This document shows positions 11,946 to 23,023 of a DNA stretch of 64,000 nucleotides, one piece after another (position 1 is the stretch's first letter; the number at the start of each line of letters is the position of its first letter). The notes under the pieces were generated by a model. That model was not told the origin of the DNA. It worked only from the letters and a program-made list of their open reading frames with translations, and ran no database searches. The position numbers were made by a program, and so were the translations under genes. The stretch is taken from positions 7,564,001-7,628,000 of the forward strand of contig JAITYX010000025.1 of assembly GCA_021018815.1 (NCBI GenBank), written 5' to 3'. This DNA comes from Talinum fruticosum. Lineage: Eukaryota; Streptophyta; Magnoliopsida; Caryophyllales; Talinaceae.

Positions 11946-12282
11946 TGAGAACTAAGAACCATTGTAATAGATGTGGTTGTTAGGTCTAAAATTTTGGCCA
12001 AATATGTGGGTGTTGGGCATATACCTACTACTACAATTTTTAATTAAGAACCGTAGTAATAGATGAACATATTACTACAATTTTTTTGTCCAAAACCTTG
12101 GTAATATGTTGTCTTTTACTACAATTCTTAAAATGAACCGTAGTAATAGGTGGTCTTTTACTATGATTTTGAACCGTAGTAAAAGATGTCCATCTATTAT
12201 TACGGTGACCTACACGACGTTAGATAAGCTGTAGTAAAAAGGTATTTGAGAACCATAGTAAAAAGTGGTTCCTGTAGTAGTA
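11946..12282. mobile_element. Right end of a non-autonomous CACTA element
   Basis: It is built of repeated GAACCGTAGTAATAGATG-like motifs in both orientations, typical of CACTA subterminal repeats. It ends with AAGTGGTTCCTGTAGTAGTA, the inverse of CACTACTACAGGAATCACTT found at 16368. The final TAGTG has become TAGTA. No left end is visible, so it is truncated or rearranged where it meets the G1 LTR. Confidence 0.65.
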
Positions 12283-12339
12283 TTAAGGATCCATGATATA
12301 AGGATATATTCTTAGGAAAATAATAACTTTTTATTCAAC

Positions 12340-13270
12340 CTTGTTAGAAGGAGTTGAAACCAACTTCCATAGGAGCAAGTGGAATGATGATTACAATGAC
12401 AATATTAGTACCTTCTTGTTTAACTTGGGTGGTAGAGTGGTTGTGATGGAGACAACTTGCTAACTTGATGATAAGAGCTTAAGCAGACACATAGTTACGT
12501 ATTGCTTCATTCACATGATATGAAAGAGCTTTTTGAGTAAGTATGATGTACTATAATGCTATACCAATTGAGCTTTTAGCATAAACAATATTATAAAACG
12601 TGAAATCACTTTTCCTAATTATGTTAAGGAATTCTTAAATAAAAAGGAAGCCTCTACTTAGATAACTGCTTATGAAATGATTCAAAATGATTGGATAGTT
12701 AATGAATTTCATGACTGGATGTAAACTTAAGGTACAATTCTCTCCTTAATAGTGTTGACCACTAATTTGTATAACATGGCTTCATAAGTGGCAGATTTTA
12801 ATTAAATGTTTAGGTATTATAGGTGCGGTACGTTGATGTATGAAGGCAGAAGGAAAGTTGGGAAAAGCTTTTAGCAGGTGGTCTAAACCGTGCAGTTAAA
12901 AGGCTGAAAAACTTTCTAAGACACAAAATTCTACAGTAATGGTGGAAGCATATGGACAAGTTTACTATGGAAAACTGAAGGATATATGTGAATTAGATTA
13001 TTATGGGGCATATAAAGTTGTCAGCTTTCGTTGTGATTAGGTAGACATAATAAGGTTTTTTAAACATTTAGAAATGGCCATGCTTGTATGAATTTCATAA
13101 AGCTCATGCATACAGGTCGATATTTATGCGATGATCCATTTCTCTTCTTATCTCAATTGAAACAACTTCTCTACATTGAAGATGAGAAACAAAAAAGATG
13201 GTTATATATTATTAAACCCAAGGTCAGAGAATTATTTGAGTTAGGGACGGTCTATCATAGTTTTTTTAGT
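12340..13270 (+). pseudogene. TNP2-type CACTA transposase, C-terminal part (DUF4218- and DUF4216-like)
   Basis: At about 12350 the frame reads GVETNFHRSKWNDDYND, matching the G-I-E-T-R-F-N-R-P-x-R-N-D-D block at the end of DUF4218, then LDDKSLSRHIVTYCF. At about 12915 it resumes with SKTQNSTVMVEAYG, YYGKLKDICELDYYG and YKVVSFRCD, then PFLFLSQLKQLLYIEDEK, the DUF4216 pattern (K-T-Q-N-S-G-V, Y-Y-G-x-L-x-D-I-x-E-L-D-Y, F-K-C-D-W-V-D). The tryptophan of CDWVD is a stop here. Several frameshifts occur. This is the continuation of the fragment at 375-866, displaced by the gypsy insertion. Confidence 0.8.
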
Positions 13271-13959
13271 ATATCAAGATTGTGTTTTGATTCTGGTTTT
13301 TGTGTAATGGTTTAAGTTTGTTGAGTTTTTTTTATTCTTTGCATTATCTAATTCTATTAGTTGAATTGCTTTTGTTTGTTTAAGTACTAGATGATGTATC
13401 TAATGCTATTCTTACAATTTGAACGAATTTTAGACTATATTTTATATCACTAATCAAGGTAATTATGTCTTTACAACTCTTACTATCAGGTATTAGGTAG
13501 ATTGGACTTAAGGTTAAAACAAGATTTATAGAGCAAGCAACCACTCCAAGCATTAGGTGCTGGATCTAGAGAAGGACAACCACTTATACATCCTAGTCTC
13601 GCTACACAAGCCGATTTAAGGCTAGTTATACATCTTGATTCCTTGATGATATCATCATAATTGCCTAACTAACTGCCATCTCAAGAGTTTCCCACTAATA
13701 CTCAACCCTCAGAATAAGTTAACCAAGTTAACTAAACTATTGCATCAAATCATGTAGGCAAGCAACAATCTATTTACATACCCAACATGCTGCCTCGACT
13801 GGATCATCACTAGTAGCAGTCGAGCAGCAACATGTACAATCACCTCGCCTACTTACATCATCTACTAGGGTGTCGAATAAAATAAGATGACAACAACTAG
13901 TTCAACCAACAACTGGACCAGCCAAACAAATAACGAAGCAGCAAACTAGACTAACAAAT

Positions 13960-15452
13960 GCATGTGGATTATTTTATTCATAAGTTAAGTTTCACAATTT
14001 TTTTGTTGTAGTGTTCTTGCCCTTGTTTTGATCACTAAGCATATTCTCCTTTTTTATTCAAATATTTTAGATTTTACTAAACTGAATATTTGATTTTGAG
14101 TTTGTTTTAAGCATGTCAACCATGTGTCCCTACTTAACTCATGCCTAGTCAAGCATCCATTGCAATTATGCAACACCCTCTTGTTCGACCCACTCCTTCA
14201 AATGGACTAATAAATGCATGTATGTTATTTTAATGAGATATTAACATTTACCTCCCTCGAGATATTTGGAAATCATTTTTACACCCTCCAGGTATTGATA
14301 TATATTTTTACCCATCCTGACCGGAGTAGTTAATATTTGAGTTATACATTAACCATTGTTCTTAATAATAGAAAACATCCAAATACGGTGAGTGTGCTTG
14401 ATGTGGCATAAGAAAATGAGGTAAAGTACCAAAATTGCCCTCTTTGCACTAAAGTGCCAATAATTAATGGGGGTAGCATAGTCATTTTATTTTAAAAATT
14501 AGAAACAAACTTGTCCTTTTACATTTCCGATTAGCCTCCTACCGTTTTTTATCTTAAATATTTTTTATCTTTAAACCTAGGGTGGGTAAAAATATATACC
14601 AATACCTGGAAGGTGTAAAAATAATTTCCAAATAACTCGAGCGAGGTAAATGTTAATATCTCTTATTTTAATCTTCTGTTAAATTTCTTTATTTTTGCCC
14701 TTGTTTTGGTCACTGAATATACTACCTTTTTATTCCAATATTTTAGCTTATTCGCAATTGTGCTAGCCACTTGCCAAACCTGTACCTTCATAAGCACCAA
14801 AACCAATAATGCAATAACCTCTTCTTCAGCCCACTCTTTGAAATGGACCTACAAACATGTATATGTTATTTTAACGTTCTGTTGAATTTCACAGTTCTTC
14901 TGTAATGACATTATTTCCTTCTTTTGGTCGTTGAATAAGCTCATTTTTGTATTCCAATATTTTAGCTTATGCTGTAGTGAAAGTTTTATATTGCATTTGG
15001 CTTTTAGCATGCCAACCACAAACCTGTCCAGTACCTACTCAAGCATCAAAACTAATAGTGCAAGAATGTCTTCGACATCTCACTCCTTCAAATGGATCAG
15101 CAAATGCATGTATGTTATTTTAAAATTCTGTTCAAGTTTATAATTCTTCTGCAATGGTGTTCTTGCCATTGTTTCGGTCGCTAAATGTGCTGATTTTTGT
15201 ATTATAATATTTTAGATTATGTCGAAGTGAAATTTTTATTTGTATGCTAGCCACATGCCTAACCTCTGCCTATTCAAGCATAAAAACCAATAGTGCAACC
15301 TCTTCTTTAGCTTATTCCTTCAAATGGACCAACAAATATTCGTATGTCATTTTAACACTATGTTAAATTTCACAATTCTTATGATATAGTGTTTACTTTT
15401 CTGTTTTAAGATTGTAGCTTTTCCCAAATTTGAAATTACTTTTGTATCAGTT
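13960..15452 (+). repeat. Tandem array of about 220-250 bp exon-plus-intron-like units, about four copies
   Basis: The anchor ATATTTTAG ends at 14070, 14746, 14965 and 15215. Once the 428-bp MITE and one target copy are subtracted, the spacing is about 219-250 bp. Each unit holds a coding-like block of about 100 bp (CAACC, then ACTCCTTCAAATGGA, then AATGCAT), a GTATGTTATTTTA donor-like block, and a T-rich stretch ending in TTTTAG. Frames through the blocks give related peptides with a T/L-P-S-N-G-x-x-N-A ending in two copies. This points to repeated duplication of one exon with its intron. Confidence 0.7.
14235..14662. mobile_element. Mutator-like MITE with about 80-bp terminal inverted repeats
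   Basis: The left end GAGATATTAACATTTACCTC runs for about 80 bp, and its inverse forms the right end with only a few mismatches. The element is flanked by a perfect direct repeat, TTATTTTAAT, at 14225-14234 and 14663-14672. A 9-11 bp target duplication with long inverted repeats fits a Mutator-type non-autonomous element. It has no coding capacity. It lies in the donor side of an intron-like segment of the exon array, so it postdates that array. Confidence 0.88.
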
Positions 15453-15950
15453 TAGCAGCATATAACCTAGTGGTCCATCCATCTCATATTCGACCATATA
15501 CAATAACGTTTGGACCTTTTCATCCGTCCTCGACTATAGGATTGAACCCATCGTTGGAGTCATCTTCCTCACTTGGAACATCATAGCTGCACCCACCAAC
15601 TAGGTCACAATTATAAACTCAATCTCATTCAGCTACTCTGGAAGTTCCTTCAACTACATCACAGCCAAAATGCAACAAAAAAGACCTTCTAGGAATTAAA
15701 GGAAGGAATCACACTCAAATGGAAATATTGAGCACTTAATTACCAGCTCTCAAAGAAAATTTGTAGATTAAGGAATGGGCCATGCTCGATGGAAGAAAAA
15801 GAAGTCATCTATATCCAATAAGTCATCTAAATCAATATGAAAAGCTGAAATACCATTTGATGAAAAAGGAGAAAGTTTGGACCATTGGTCAAGTTCACTC
15901 ATCATTTGATTTTTTGTTTGTTTTTTAAAGTTCTAACAAGTATGAATCTT

Positions 15951-16367
15951 ATTAATCTAAACAGGATTTTAACAGAGTAACAGTAGGTCAAAATGAGAAA
16001 TTGATGAAGTGAAGTGATGGCTTTTTAGGGAAAGTTTAAGAAAACAAGTGAGTTTTTGTGCAGTACAATAGAGAAAAAGAATAAAGAAAAATTTCAACAA
16101 AATGAGGTGACATTTTAGCTAAAATTTGTGTAATTTGGGGATGGGGAAGGGTGAGGGGGGAGGCAACCCCTCTATTTATAGAAAAAAAGGTTTAGAAAAA
16201 CCTAAACTTGGCCCTTAAGTTGTCGGCAGAAAGGATAAGTCGGGAGGAAAATTCTGGAAATAGATAGAGGAGAATTCTAGAAATGGAACCGGTTAAAATG
16301 ACACCATTCAGGGGACCCCGTGGGTTGGAACCGAAATCAAACAACCACGTGTCTTGGTCAGCGATGA
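15951..16367. other. Non-coding stretch between the CACTA gene and the next CACTA end
   Basis: A G-rich segment near 16135-16165 and the motif CCCCTCTATTTATAG at 16166-16180 are visible; the latter reads CTATAAATAG on the minus strand. No gene or known repeat was recognised. Confidence 0.3.
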
Positions 16368-16861
16368 CACTACTACAGGAATCACTTTTAACTACGGTTA
16401 AAAATGACCTTTAACTACGGTTAATTGGCGTTGTGTATGTGGTCGTCGTTGTATGTAGCATCTTTTACTACGGTTCAACAACCGTAGTAAAAGATAACCT
16501 ATAACGACGGTTCTTACATTAGAACCGTCGTCATACATCCTAAACAAAAATGTTTAGGTAGGTCATATGATGACAATATGTAAGAACCGTCATCATAGGT
16601 CCGTATTTTTTAATAGTTTTCTTTTGTTTTTCCGTCCCCCGTACAAAATAGACTCCAAAATACATCACAACTTACACAACAACAACCAACAGACCTCAAT
16701 TTTTCAACATATACAAAAATTTCCGACTTACTACAACCACAACAAAGTTCCATCTCGAACAAGTTGGCAACATAATTCCATATTTGACATTAAGCTCAAG
16801 CAAAGAATATATTATAATGATGTGAAATAATAATCCAAAGAGAACTCTTCCTTATGTATTT
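16368..16861. mobile_element. Left end of a non-autonomous CACTA element, cut by copia A
   Basis: It starts CACTACTACAGGAATCACTT, then repeats ACTACGGTT and AACCGTAGTAAAAG and their inverses up to about 16600. The same terminal sequence, inverted, ends at 12282. The rest to 16861 is AT-rich with no gene. The copia LTR starts at 16862, and no right end is seen beyond it. Confidence 0.6.
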
Positions 16862-18003
16862 TGAAGATTTGCTCTTGGAGAAGTTAAGTCACCCAAGAGT
16901 GGGAGGGTGAATAGGGTAATGGAAGATTTTTGGGAAAAATCAAACTCTTTTGCATAGAATAGAATAAGATATAGTTTCGAGTCTAGATTAGGCTCGGAAA
17001 GTTAAACACTCAAAGTTACGTGGAAACCCTCCCGGAGCAGAAAACCACTAACCGTGCTAATCCAAGCACTAAGTTAAATCCACTAATTGAATCATTAATT
17101 ACAAAGGATCGACTCTAACCAGAATTGCTCCCTTACACAATTCCTTAAAAAGTTTTTCATAGACTTAGAAGTTCTCTTATCCGATCTAGTGCTTCCTTAC
17201 CGACTTAAATCTTACGAGTTAGGGAAACTAAGTCGAGTTAACCCTTATAGCTTAGTAAAGGGAGTTACAAATAAAGTAAAGAGTAGAATAATTATAAGAC
17301 TTTCATTACAACTCGTAAAGTAAGAAATACAAAATTAGAGTTGTAAACACTAGAAGATTGAGAGAGTATAGAATATGTTCGGTTCCAGCAATCTTGAAGT
17401 CTTGTCGAGTGGCTTCTATTTATAAGCACCAAGGCGGAATGACCGTTGTGACTTGTATTGGACTGGTGAGCTTCAATAGCCGGGGTAACGGCTAGTTTGA
17501 GTCTCTCGGAAAATGATTTGTTGAGATGTGAACATTGTGTAACGGTTCTTGGCTCTAAAAGTAGTCCATTCCTTTGGTGGTGATTGCAATCTAAGGTGGA
17601 AACAACTGTTAGACTCAAAGTTGGAGTATTCTAATTTTGAAAACAAACAACCTTGACACGGTGTTTGAGCCACGTCTAGAAATGGTTAATTTACGTCACT
17701 CGGTGTGTAACGGCTAGCAACCGATTGCTTTTGTAATTCAAAAGTAGATTACGCTTGTTTAAACAACCTACAAAAGCAAATCAAAGTGGTACTCAATGTA
17801 TAAAAATACTCGATTTAAGATTAGGCAAAGATAATAATTAAATTAGAGTAATTAAGCGCTTAATTATTGTCAGCCTAAAAGATTGGAATTTTCCGAGTCT
17901 AATATCCATTAGGTTCATATTTCATCTTTCACCAATCCTTAAAATGATCAAGTTAGAAAGAATAAGATATTATAATTACATAAACTTGATCAAGTAAATA
18001 ATT
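16862..18003 (-). repeat. 3' LTR of copia A, truncated
   Basis: The left border TGAAGATTTGCTC matches TGAAGGTTTGCTC of the other LTRs. Shared blocks include the CACCC/GGGAGGGTGAATAGGGT motif, the inverted TATA box at 17417-17424 (TATAAATA on the minus strand), and TTTTCCGAGTCTAATATCCAT. The homology stops near 18003 before the U3 start and purine tract, and ORF2 sequence follows directly. A deletion has therefore joined LTR and ORF2. Confidence 0.8.
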
Positions 18004-18009
18004 CTCCAT

Positions 18010-19120
18010 AAAAATACATTGTTTCTTGAGCACCTCATTGAGCTCGAAATCGGATCTTGACTCTACTTGAGCCGAGTTTGAGCCTGGCTTTGCATCGAGC
18101 TAGAGTTGGGATGAAAGCCTTCAAGGAGCTCGAGTTGATTTCAACTAGAGAGCAAGAGAAGCAAGCTTGTTGGCCACTGTCTCAAGAAGCTCAACGAAGG
18201 GGTAGGCAGAGAAGTAGAAGGTCCAACAGTTAGACGTGGAATTGAAGGAGTTGCCCGAGTTTGAGGAGGAGGAGGTGGGTTGGTAACTCGGACAAGTGAA
18301 CCCGGACACTACGCTTGATTTGCTAGTATCCTAGAGCAATAAGTTCACTTTTGCTAAGGCAAACGGCAAGCTCCGAGATATCTTGAGGGTCGAAGGAAGA
18401 GGGACCCCAAACCGATTAAAAAATAGCAATAAGAAGAGCTCCAAAAGGATATGGAGTCTTCTTAGAATAAGAAGGAATAGAGGTTATTTGCTTCAAAATG
18501 AATGGAAAAAGTTTTATTTCGTAGCCCTTGAGAATGTCATAGAGAACCTCAAAGCTTTGGAATTAGGGTTCTCTTTAGATGGGTAGTAGGAGAATAAGGT
18601 CTTCATCGGAATGAAACACAAAAGCCTACCTTTTGAGGTCATCCGAGTCACAAAAAGTTCTTTCCGGACTGAGGAGGCTCTTTGGCATATTTATCAAAGA
18701 AATCGTCAGCGATTTCATTGAAAGGAATTGGATTAGAGTTGAGAAAGAGAGACTTCACCTTTAAAATTTTGTGAAGGTAAGATTGATTCGAATGGTTTTA
18801 CCTTGAACAAGAGAAGTGATGATGCCTTCACTGGCTGTCATGTGAGTGTAGAACTCAAACACAAGGTCCGGGTAGACATACTAACGTAAGCAAAGATAGT
18901 TATACACACCGGTTTTGGCGATGTGTTTCAACGATGAGAAGGAGGTTTTTGGGAAGAACTTATCATCCAGAATAAAGTGTTGCGAAACATTGTGCTTTAG
19001 GTCTTCCGAGGCGGGCTCTTTGCCTTTGCTTAGTGCAATCTCGGATTGAGTAGATTTGGTTCCGGCCTTCTTGGTGGCCAAACCTTCTTCTAGAGCGAGT
19101 CCTCTCTTCGACGTGGTTAG
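18010..19120 (-). pseudogene. Copia ORF2 of element A, degraded
   Basis: It matches ORF2 of B, C2 and D. On the minus strand the start reads TSKRG, where intact copies have MPKRG, so the start codon is lost. It then reads FILDDKFFPKTSFS and TGVYNYLCL (about 18890-18970), where the other copies read LDDKFF and TGVYNFLCFSEFIYPELV. The C-terminal half up to about 18010 is recognisable only from its DNA match to B near 23880-24060. Stops and frame changes are frequent. An inverted TATA box lies at 19280-19287, upstream of the start. Confidence 0.65.
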
Positions 19121-19279
19121 AGAGTAGAGATTGATTGAGAGAGATGAGAGAAAGAGTAGAGAATAGAGAAGGTTGAGAATCAAAGATAGAGTAAGTGCAA
19201 GAGAGTGAACTTTGAGAGCAAAAAATCGAGAGAGTAAGAAATAAGTATGTAAAGTAGAGAAAAGAAGGTGAAGTGGTGC

Positions 19280-19287
19280 TATTTATA
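19280..19287 (-). promoter_or_regulatory. Candidate internal TATA box for ORF2 of copia A
   Basis: Minus strand TATAAATA within CGCTATAAATAGCACCAC. The same box precedes ORF2 in B, C1, C2 and D. The flanking TAGCACC is shared with C2. The stretch 19121-19682 is otherwise the spacer between pol and ORF2. Confidence 0.55.
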
Positions 19288-19682
19288 GCGAGAAAAGGCT
19301 TCCAACCAGCATTCCGACTCGTTACCAAGCAACGGTTATTAGATAGTTGAGTCTCTCAGCAGCAGATAACGACTAGTTTTCCGATCCGCTTTCTTCCAAT
19401 GGCAAGTTTTTGATCCGACCGCATGACCCGAGAGAGAGAGAAGAAAGGATTTTTGAAAACATTTATGAGATTCCGCATATATCTAGAGAAGACCCCATAA
19501 TTTTGATGTCCATTTTGCTGATAATCTGATTCTAACTCGAGTGGTATGTCCGAGCTGAACACACACAAAAAATTAATAACTCACAGATCGGTCTCATTAT
19601 GAGTCAATTGATCCATGTGTTATGTTCTCAAAGAATATAACAATCAATCATAAAGGAATAACTCATGCAATAACACAAATAA

Positions 19683-21114
19683 TCATGCATTAATCATGCC
19701 AAGCTCATTCCTAATAAAGCAAAACTAATCTTCACTCGGAGGCTTAGTGAAAATATCAGCTAATTCAAATTTTATAGGAATAAACTCAAGTTCAAGATCA
19801 CCTTTCTCATAATGGTCTCTTAGAAAATGATACCCGACCTTAATATGCTTTGTCATTGAGTGTTGAACTAGATTCTTAGTGATACTGATTGCACTTTGAT
19901 TGTCACACTTGATTGGAATCCATGTGAATGATAATCAAAGATCCTTCAAGTGTCTGCTTGATCCAGAGAATCTAAGCACAACAATTTCCAACTGCAATGT
20001 ACTCAGCTTCAGTAGTTGATAGAGTAACCGAATTCTACTTCTTTGAGTGTTAGGAAATGAGTGATTGACCTAGAAATTAGCATGCTTCGATGTGCTCTTT
20101 CTATCAACCTTATATTCAGCATAGTCAGCATCCGAGTATCTAGTGAGCGTCGGTTCCGAGTTCTTTGAAGACTATAGACCAAGATTCCGAGTCCCTGCAA
20201 GATATCTCGAAAATTCTCTTCACCGCAGTGAGATGTGAATCCTTAGGATTCGGTTAAAATCTTGCATAAAGGCAAACACTAAACATGATATCCGGCCTGC
20301 TAGATGTGAGATAAAGTAGAGATCCAATCATACCTCTGTAGACTTTCTAATCTACTTCTATACCTTTCTCATTTGAGTCTAGTTTAGTACTCGCTAATCA
20401 TTGGTGTTGTTGCATGCTTCACATCTTGTAACTTGTACTTCTTCAATAACTCCTTAGTGTATTTTGATTGATGAACAAAGATGCCATCATTTTCATGCTT
20501 GATTTGTAATCCAAGGAAGAAATTGAGTTCTCCCATCATGCTTATTTGGAACTCCTGTCTCATTAACTTAGAAAACTCTTCGTATAGAGTTTCATTAGTA
20601 GCGCCAAATATAATATCATCAACATAGATCCGAATTATCGGAAAATAATTCCCCTTAGTTTTTGTAAAAAGAGTTTGTCAATAAGACCTCTTTTGAATTC
20701 ATTTTCAACTAGGAAACCGCTTAGTCTTTCATACTAAGCTCCGGGAGTTTGTTTCACACCATATAAAGCCTTTTGCAACTTGAAAATATGATTTAGAAAT
20801 TGAGAGTTTTCAAATCCAGGGGTTGCTCAACATAAACTTCTTCTTGAACATAATCATTAAGAAATACACACTTAACATCCATTTGATAAAGCTTAATGTT
20901 CATGCTAGATGCAAATGCTAAGAGCAATCCGATTGCCTCAACCCTAGCAACATGTGCGGAGATTTTCCCACAATGAATTCCCTCTTCTTGGTTATAACCC
21001 CGAGCCACTTATTTGACCTTGTTTCGACTACCAAACTTCCCTCATCCAGTTTGTTCTTGAAAACCCGTTTGGTTCCTATTAATGGGTGGTCGAAGGTCGT
21101 TTGGTCGAGTACAT
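19683..21114 (-). pseudogene. Copia A pol, left arm: reverse transcriptase C-terminal part and RNase H
   Basis: On the minus strand the RT catalytic motif reads IYVDDIIFGATNE at about 20600-20635, and the RNase H start reads YPSGPDIMFS-like sequence near 20280. The end reads ELGMINA followed by a stop at 19683, identical in place to D. Stops interrupt every frame. The right edge is the insertion point of element B; the missing N-terminal part of the domain lies at 31948-32150. Confidence 0.85.
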
Positions 21115-22685
21115 GAAGGTTTGCTCGGGGAGAGTCCGAGTCACCCTAGAGGGGGAGAATAGGGTGATAGAAAATTCTTCGCGAAAACACACTCTTTTTG
21201 ACGTAAGAGAGGCAAAGACAGCTTCCGAGTCTAGAACGAGGTCGAAAAGATTGGTCTCGAAAGTAATGAAACAGAAGAAACAAGAGCAGTAAGGTCAGTT
21301 CGAGTCTAGAATGAACTCGGAAAGAGTACACAGAGATTTTACGTGGAAACCCTTCCAGGGCAGAAAACCACGGCCCGTGTCAATCTAGACACGAAGTCAA
21401 ATCCACTATTTTGAGTCCACAAAATACCGTGAACTCGACCGAACCCGAGTTGCTCCCTTGGACAACTCTATACAAGTTTTCCTAGACTATGAAGTTACCT
21501 TATCCGATCTAGTACTTCCTAGTCGAGATAACCCTTACAGCTAGGGACAACTAAGCTGAGTTAACCTTTACAGACCTAGTCAAGGGACCTTACAAAGAAT
21601 GTAAGAAGAGTTTGTAACTAAGTACAAGACCTTACAACTCGTAGAGTAATGAATTACGGAATGGGAGTTGTAAGTAGAAGACTAAAAGTAAATACAATGA
21701 CTTTTCTCAAGTATGTGTATTAACAATAGATTCGGCAATCTTCAAGTCTTGTGAAGTAGCTTCTATTTATAGATGACCAGCAGAGTAGCCGTTATCTTCA
21801 TCTCGCTGACCAAGAGTCCTCTCGTGACGTTGACAAAAGCTTTCGAGTCACTCGGAAAGTATCCGTTGAAATATGAACGTTGGACAACGGTTTAACTCTC
21901 TTGAAGTCCCAAAACCATTGGTTGTGTCTTGAAAAATGAGGTGGAAACCACTGTTAGGATTGGCGTTCAGCTTTTCGGATATGGAAGCAAACGACTTCCG
22001 ACACAATCTTCGGGACTAAAGCGAGGAAGGTGAAAAGCCATATCTCGCTGGTGATTTGACGTTCGAGCCTGGCTACTTTTGTAGTTTGAAAAAGGTGTAT
22101 CCTCGAATGAATAACCTACAAAAGTAAATCAATTTTGGTCCTCAAAGTATAAAATACTTTGGTCCGAAGTTAGACACGAGATAATAAAATAATTATGATA
22201 ATTACGCAATTGATTATCCGAGTCGAAAAGAAATGGAATTTTCCGAGTCTAATATCCATGATACTCGGAATTCCATTTGACTTAGTCTAAGCAATAGAGC
22301 AAGTTCTATAAAGAATATCGAGTGAGAAAAACTTGAGATAGACTAAGCATGAAATGAACTACGAATGCCGACTATGTAAACAATAGAGCGAGATAACCGT
22401 AAGTCGATTCCGAGTGAGAAACAACTGAATACTTGGTATATTCAAAATGTGATTAATCCGAGTGAGAGTGGACTCGGAATAAAGAACCAGTTTTCGAGTC
22501 GCTAACCGAAAAGCAATAAAAGAGATAAGTGAGGGCCGAATCACTTAGAGAAAATACTATTTTACTCAAGTAAGTTTCTAAGACACAGAGAATGCCTTGG
22601 AATCAAAACTCTATATGTATAGAATCGTTATACCCGATTCCTTTTGCATGACTCGGAAGAATATTGAGCAGTGTCCGAGTCTTCA
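21115..22685 (-). repeat. 3' LTR of copia B
   Basis: On the minus strand it starts TGAAGACTCGGACA and ends GCAAACCTTCA, giving TG...CA ends. It aligns along its whole length with 30379-31947. Differences are mostly 1-3 base indels and C/T changes next to CG. The TATA box is at 21764-21771 (minus strand TATAAATA). Confidence 0.95.
21764..21771 (-). promoter_or_regulatory. LTR TATA box, left LTR of copia B
   Basis: Minus strand TATAAATA in GGTCATCTATAAATAGAAGC-like context. The same context appears in the LTRs at 31026, 41101 and 52119. Confidence 0.7.
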
Positions 22686-22697
22686 ATCTCCCCTTTT
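22686..22697 (-). other. Polypurine tract of copia B
   Basis: Minus strand AAAAGGGGAGAT directly before the LTR start TGAAGACT. The same tract precedes the LTRs at 40165 and 51197. It would prime plus-strand synthesis. The bases between the tract and ORF2 (22698-23023) hold a purine-rich AAGGCAAGGGGGAAAAA segment and no other gene. Confidence 0.9.
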
Positions 22698-23023
22698 GAT
22701 GAAAGGCATTCCATACTTAAATAGAAACTTTGTTAGAGGAAAATAGATTGATTCCGAGTAGTTTGCTCATGAGAAAGGCATATTGAGTAAATCGAGCAAT
22801 ATATAACATATCGAGCAAGATAAAGTAAAGTATGCTTTAACATTAACTCGAAAAAATAGAGAACTCGAAATTAATAATGAAATCATCACTCCATTAAAAA
22901 GAAATTACAAGGGCGGAAAAACTCCCCTAAACAAGACAACCAGTTTCGACTACATTTTTCCCCCTTGCCTTTCAGCAAAAACAAAATAACAAAAAGAAGG
23001 GAGAAAAGTACAAGTAATACACA

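Larger units (their letters stand above)
13490..15950 (+). pseudogene. Second CACTA gene: Q/P/S-rich protein ending in a Ptta/En/Spm transposase-like start
   Basis: En/Spm elements carry a second gene whose protein binds the element ends. Here, after a possible splice acceptor near 13490, a Q/S/T-rich region is followed by four exon-like units (see the repeat entry). A final stretch at about 15750-15935 reads HARWKKKKSS and, after a stop, KAEIPFDEKGESLDHWSS. The last part resembles the I-P-V-x-F-x-E-K-G segment of the plant transposase family PF03004. The frames carry several stops. Exon borders are inferred from GTATGT and TTTTAG signals only. Confidence 0.5.
1..16367 (+). mobile_element. 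Degraded CACTA (En/Spm) transposon, interrupted by a gypsy element
   Basis: The tnp2-like transposase is read in two parts. The Transposase_21-like part lies at 375-866. The DUF4218-like and DUF4216-like parts lie at 12340-13270. They are in the same orientation and in the order known for plant TNP2 proteins. The gap between them is filled by gypsy element G1 and a short CACTA end. A second gene follows at 13490-15950, as expected for autonomous En/Spm elements. I did not identify the element's own termini, so the stated limits are only the extent of recognisable content. Bases 1-374 are AT-rich and hold no convincing gene; they may be upstream tnp2 exon or intron sequence. Confidence 0.7.
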
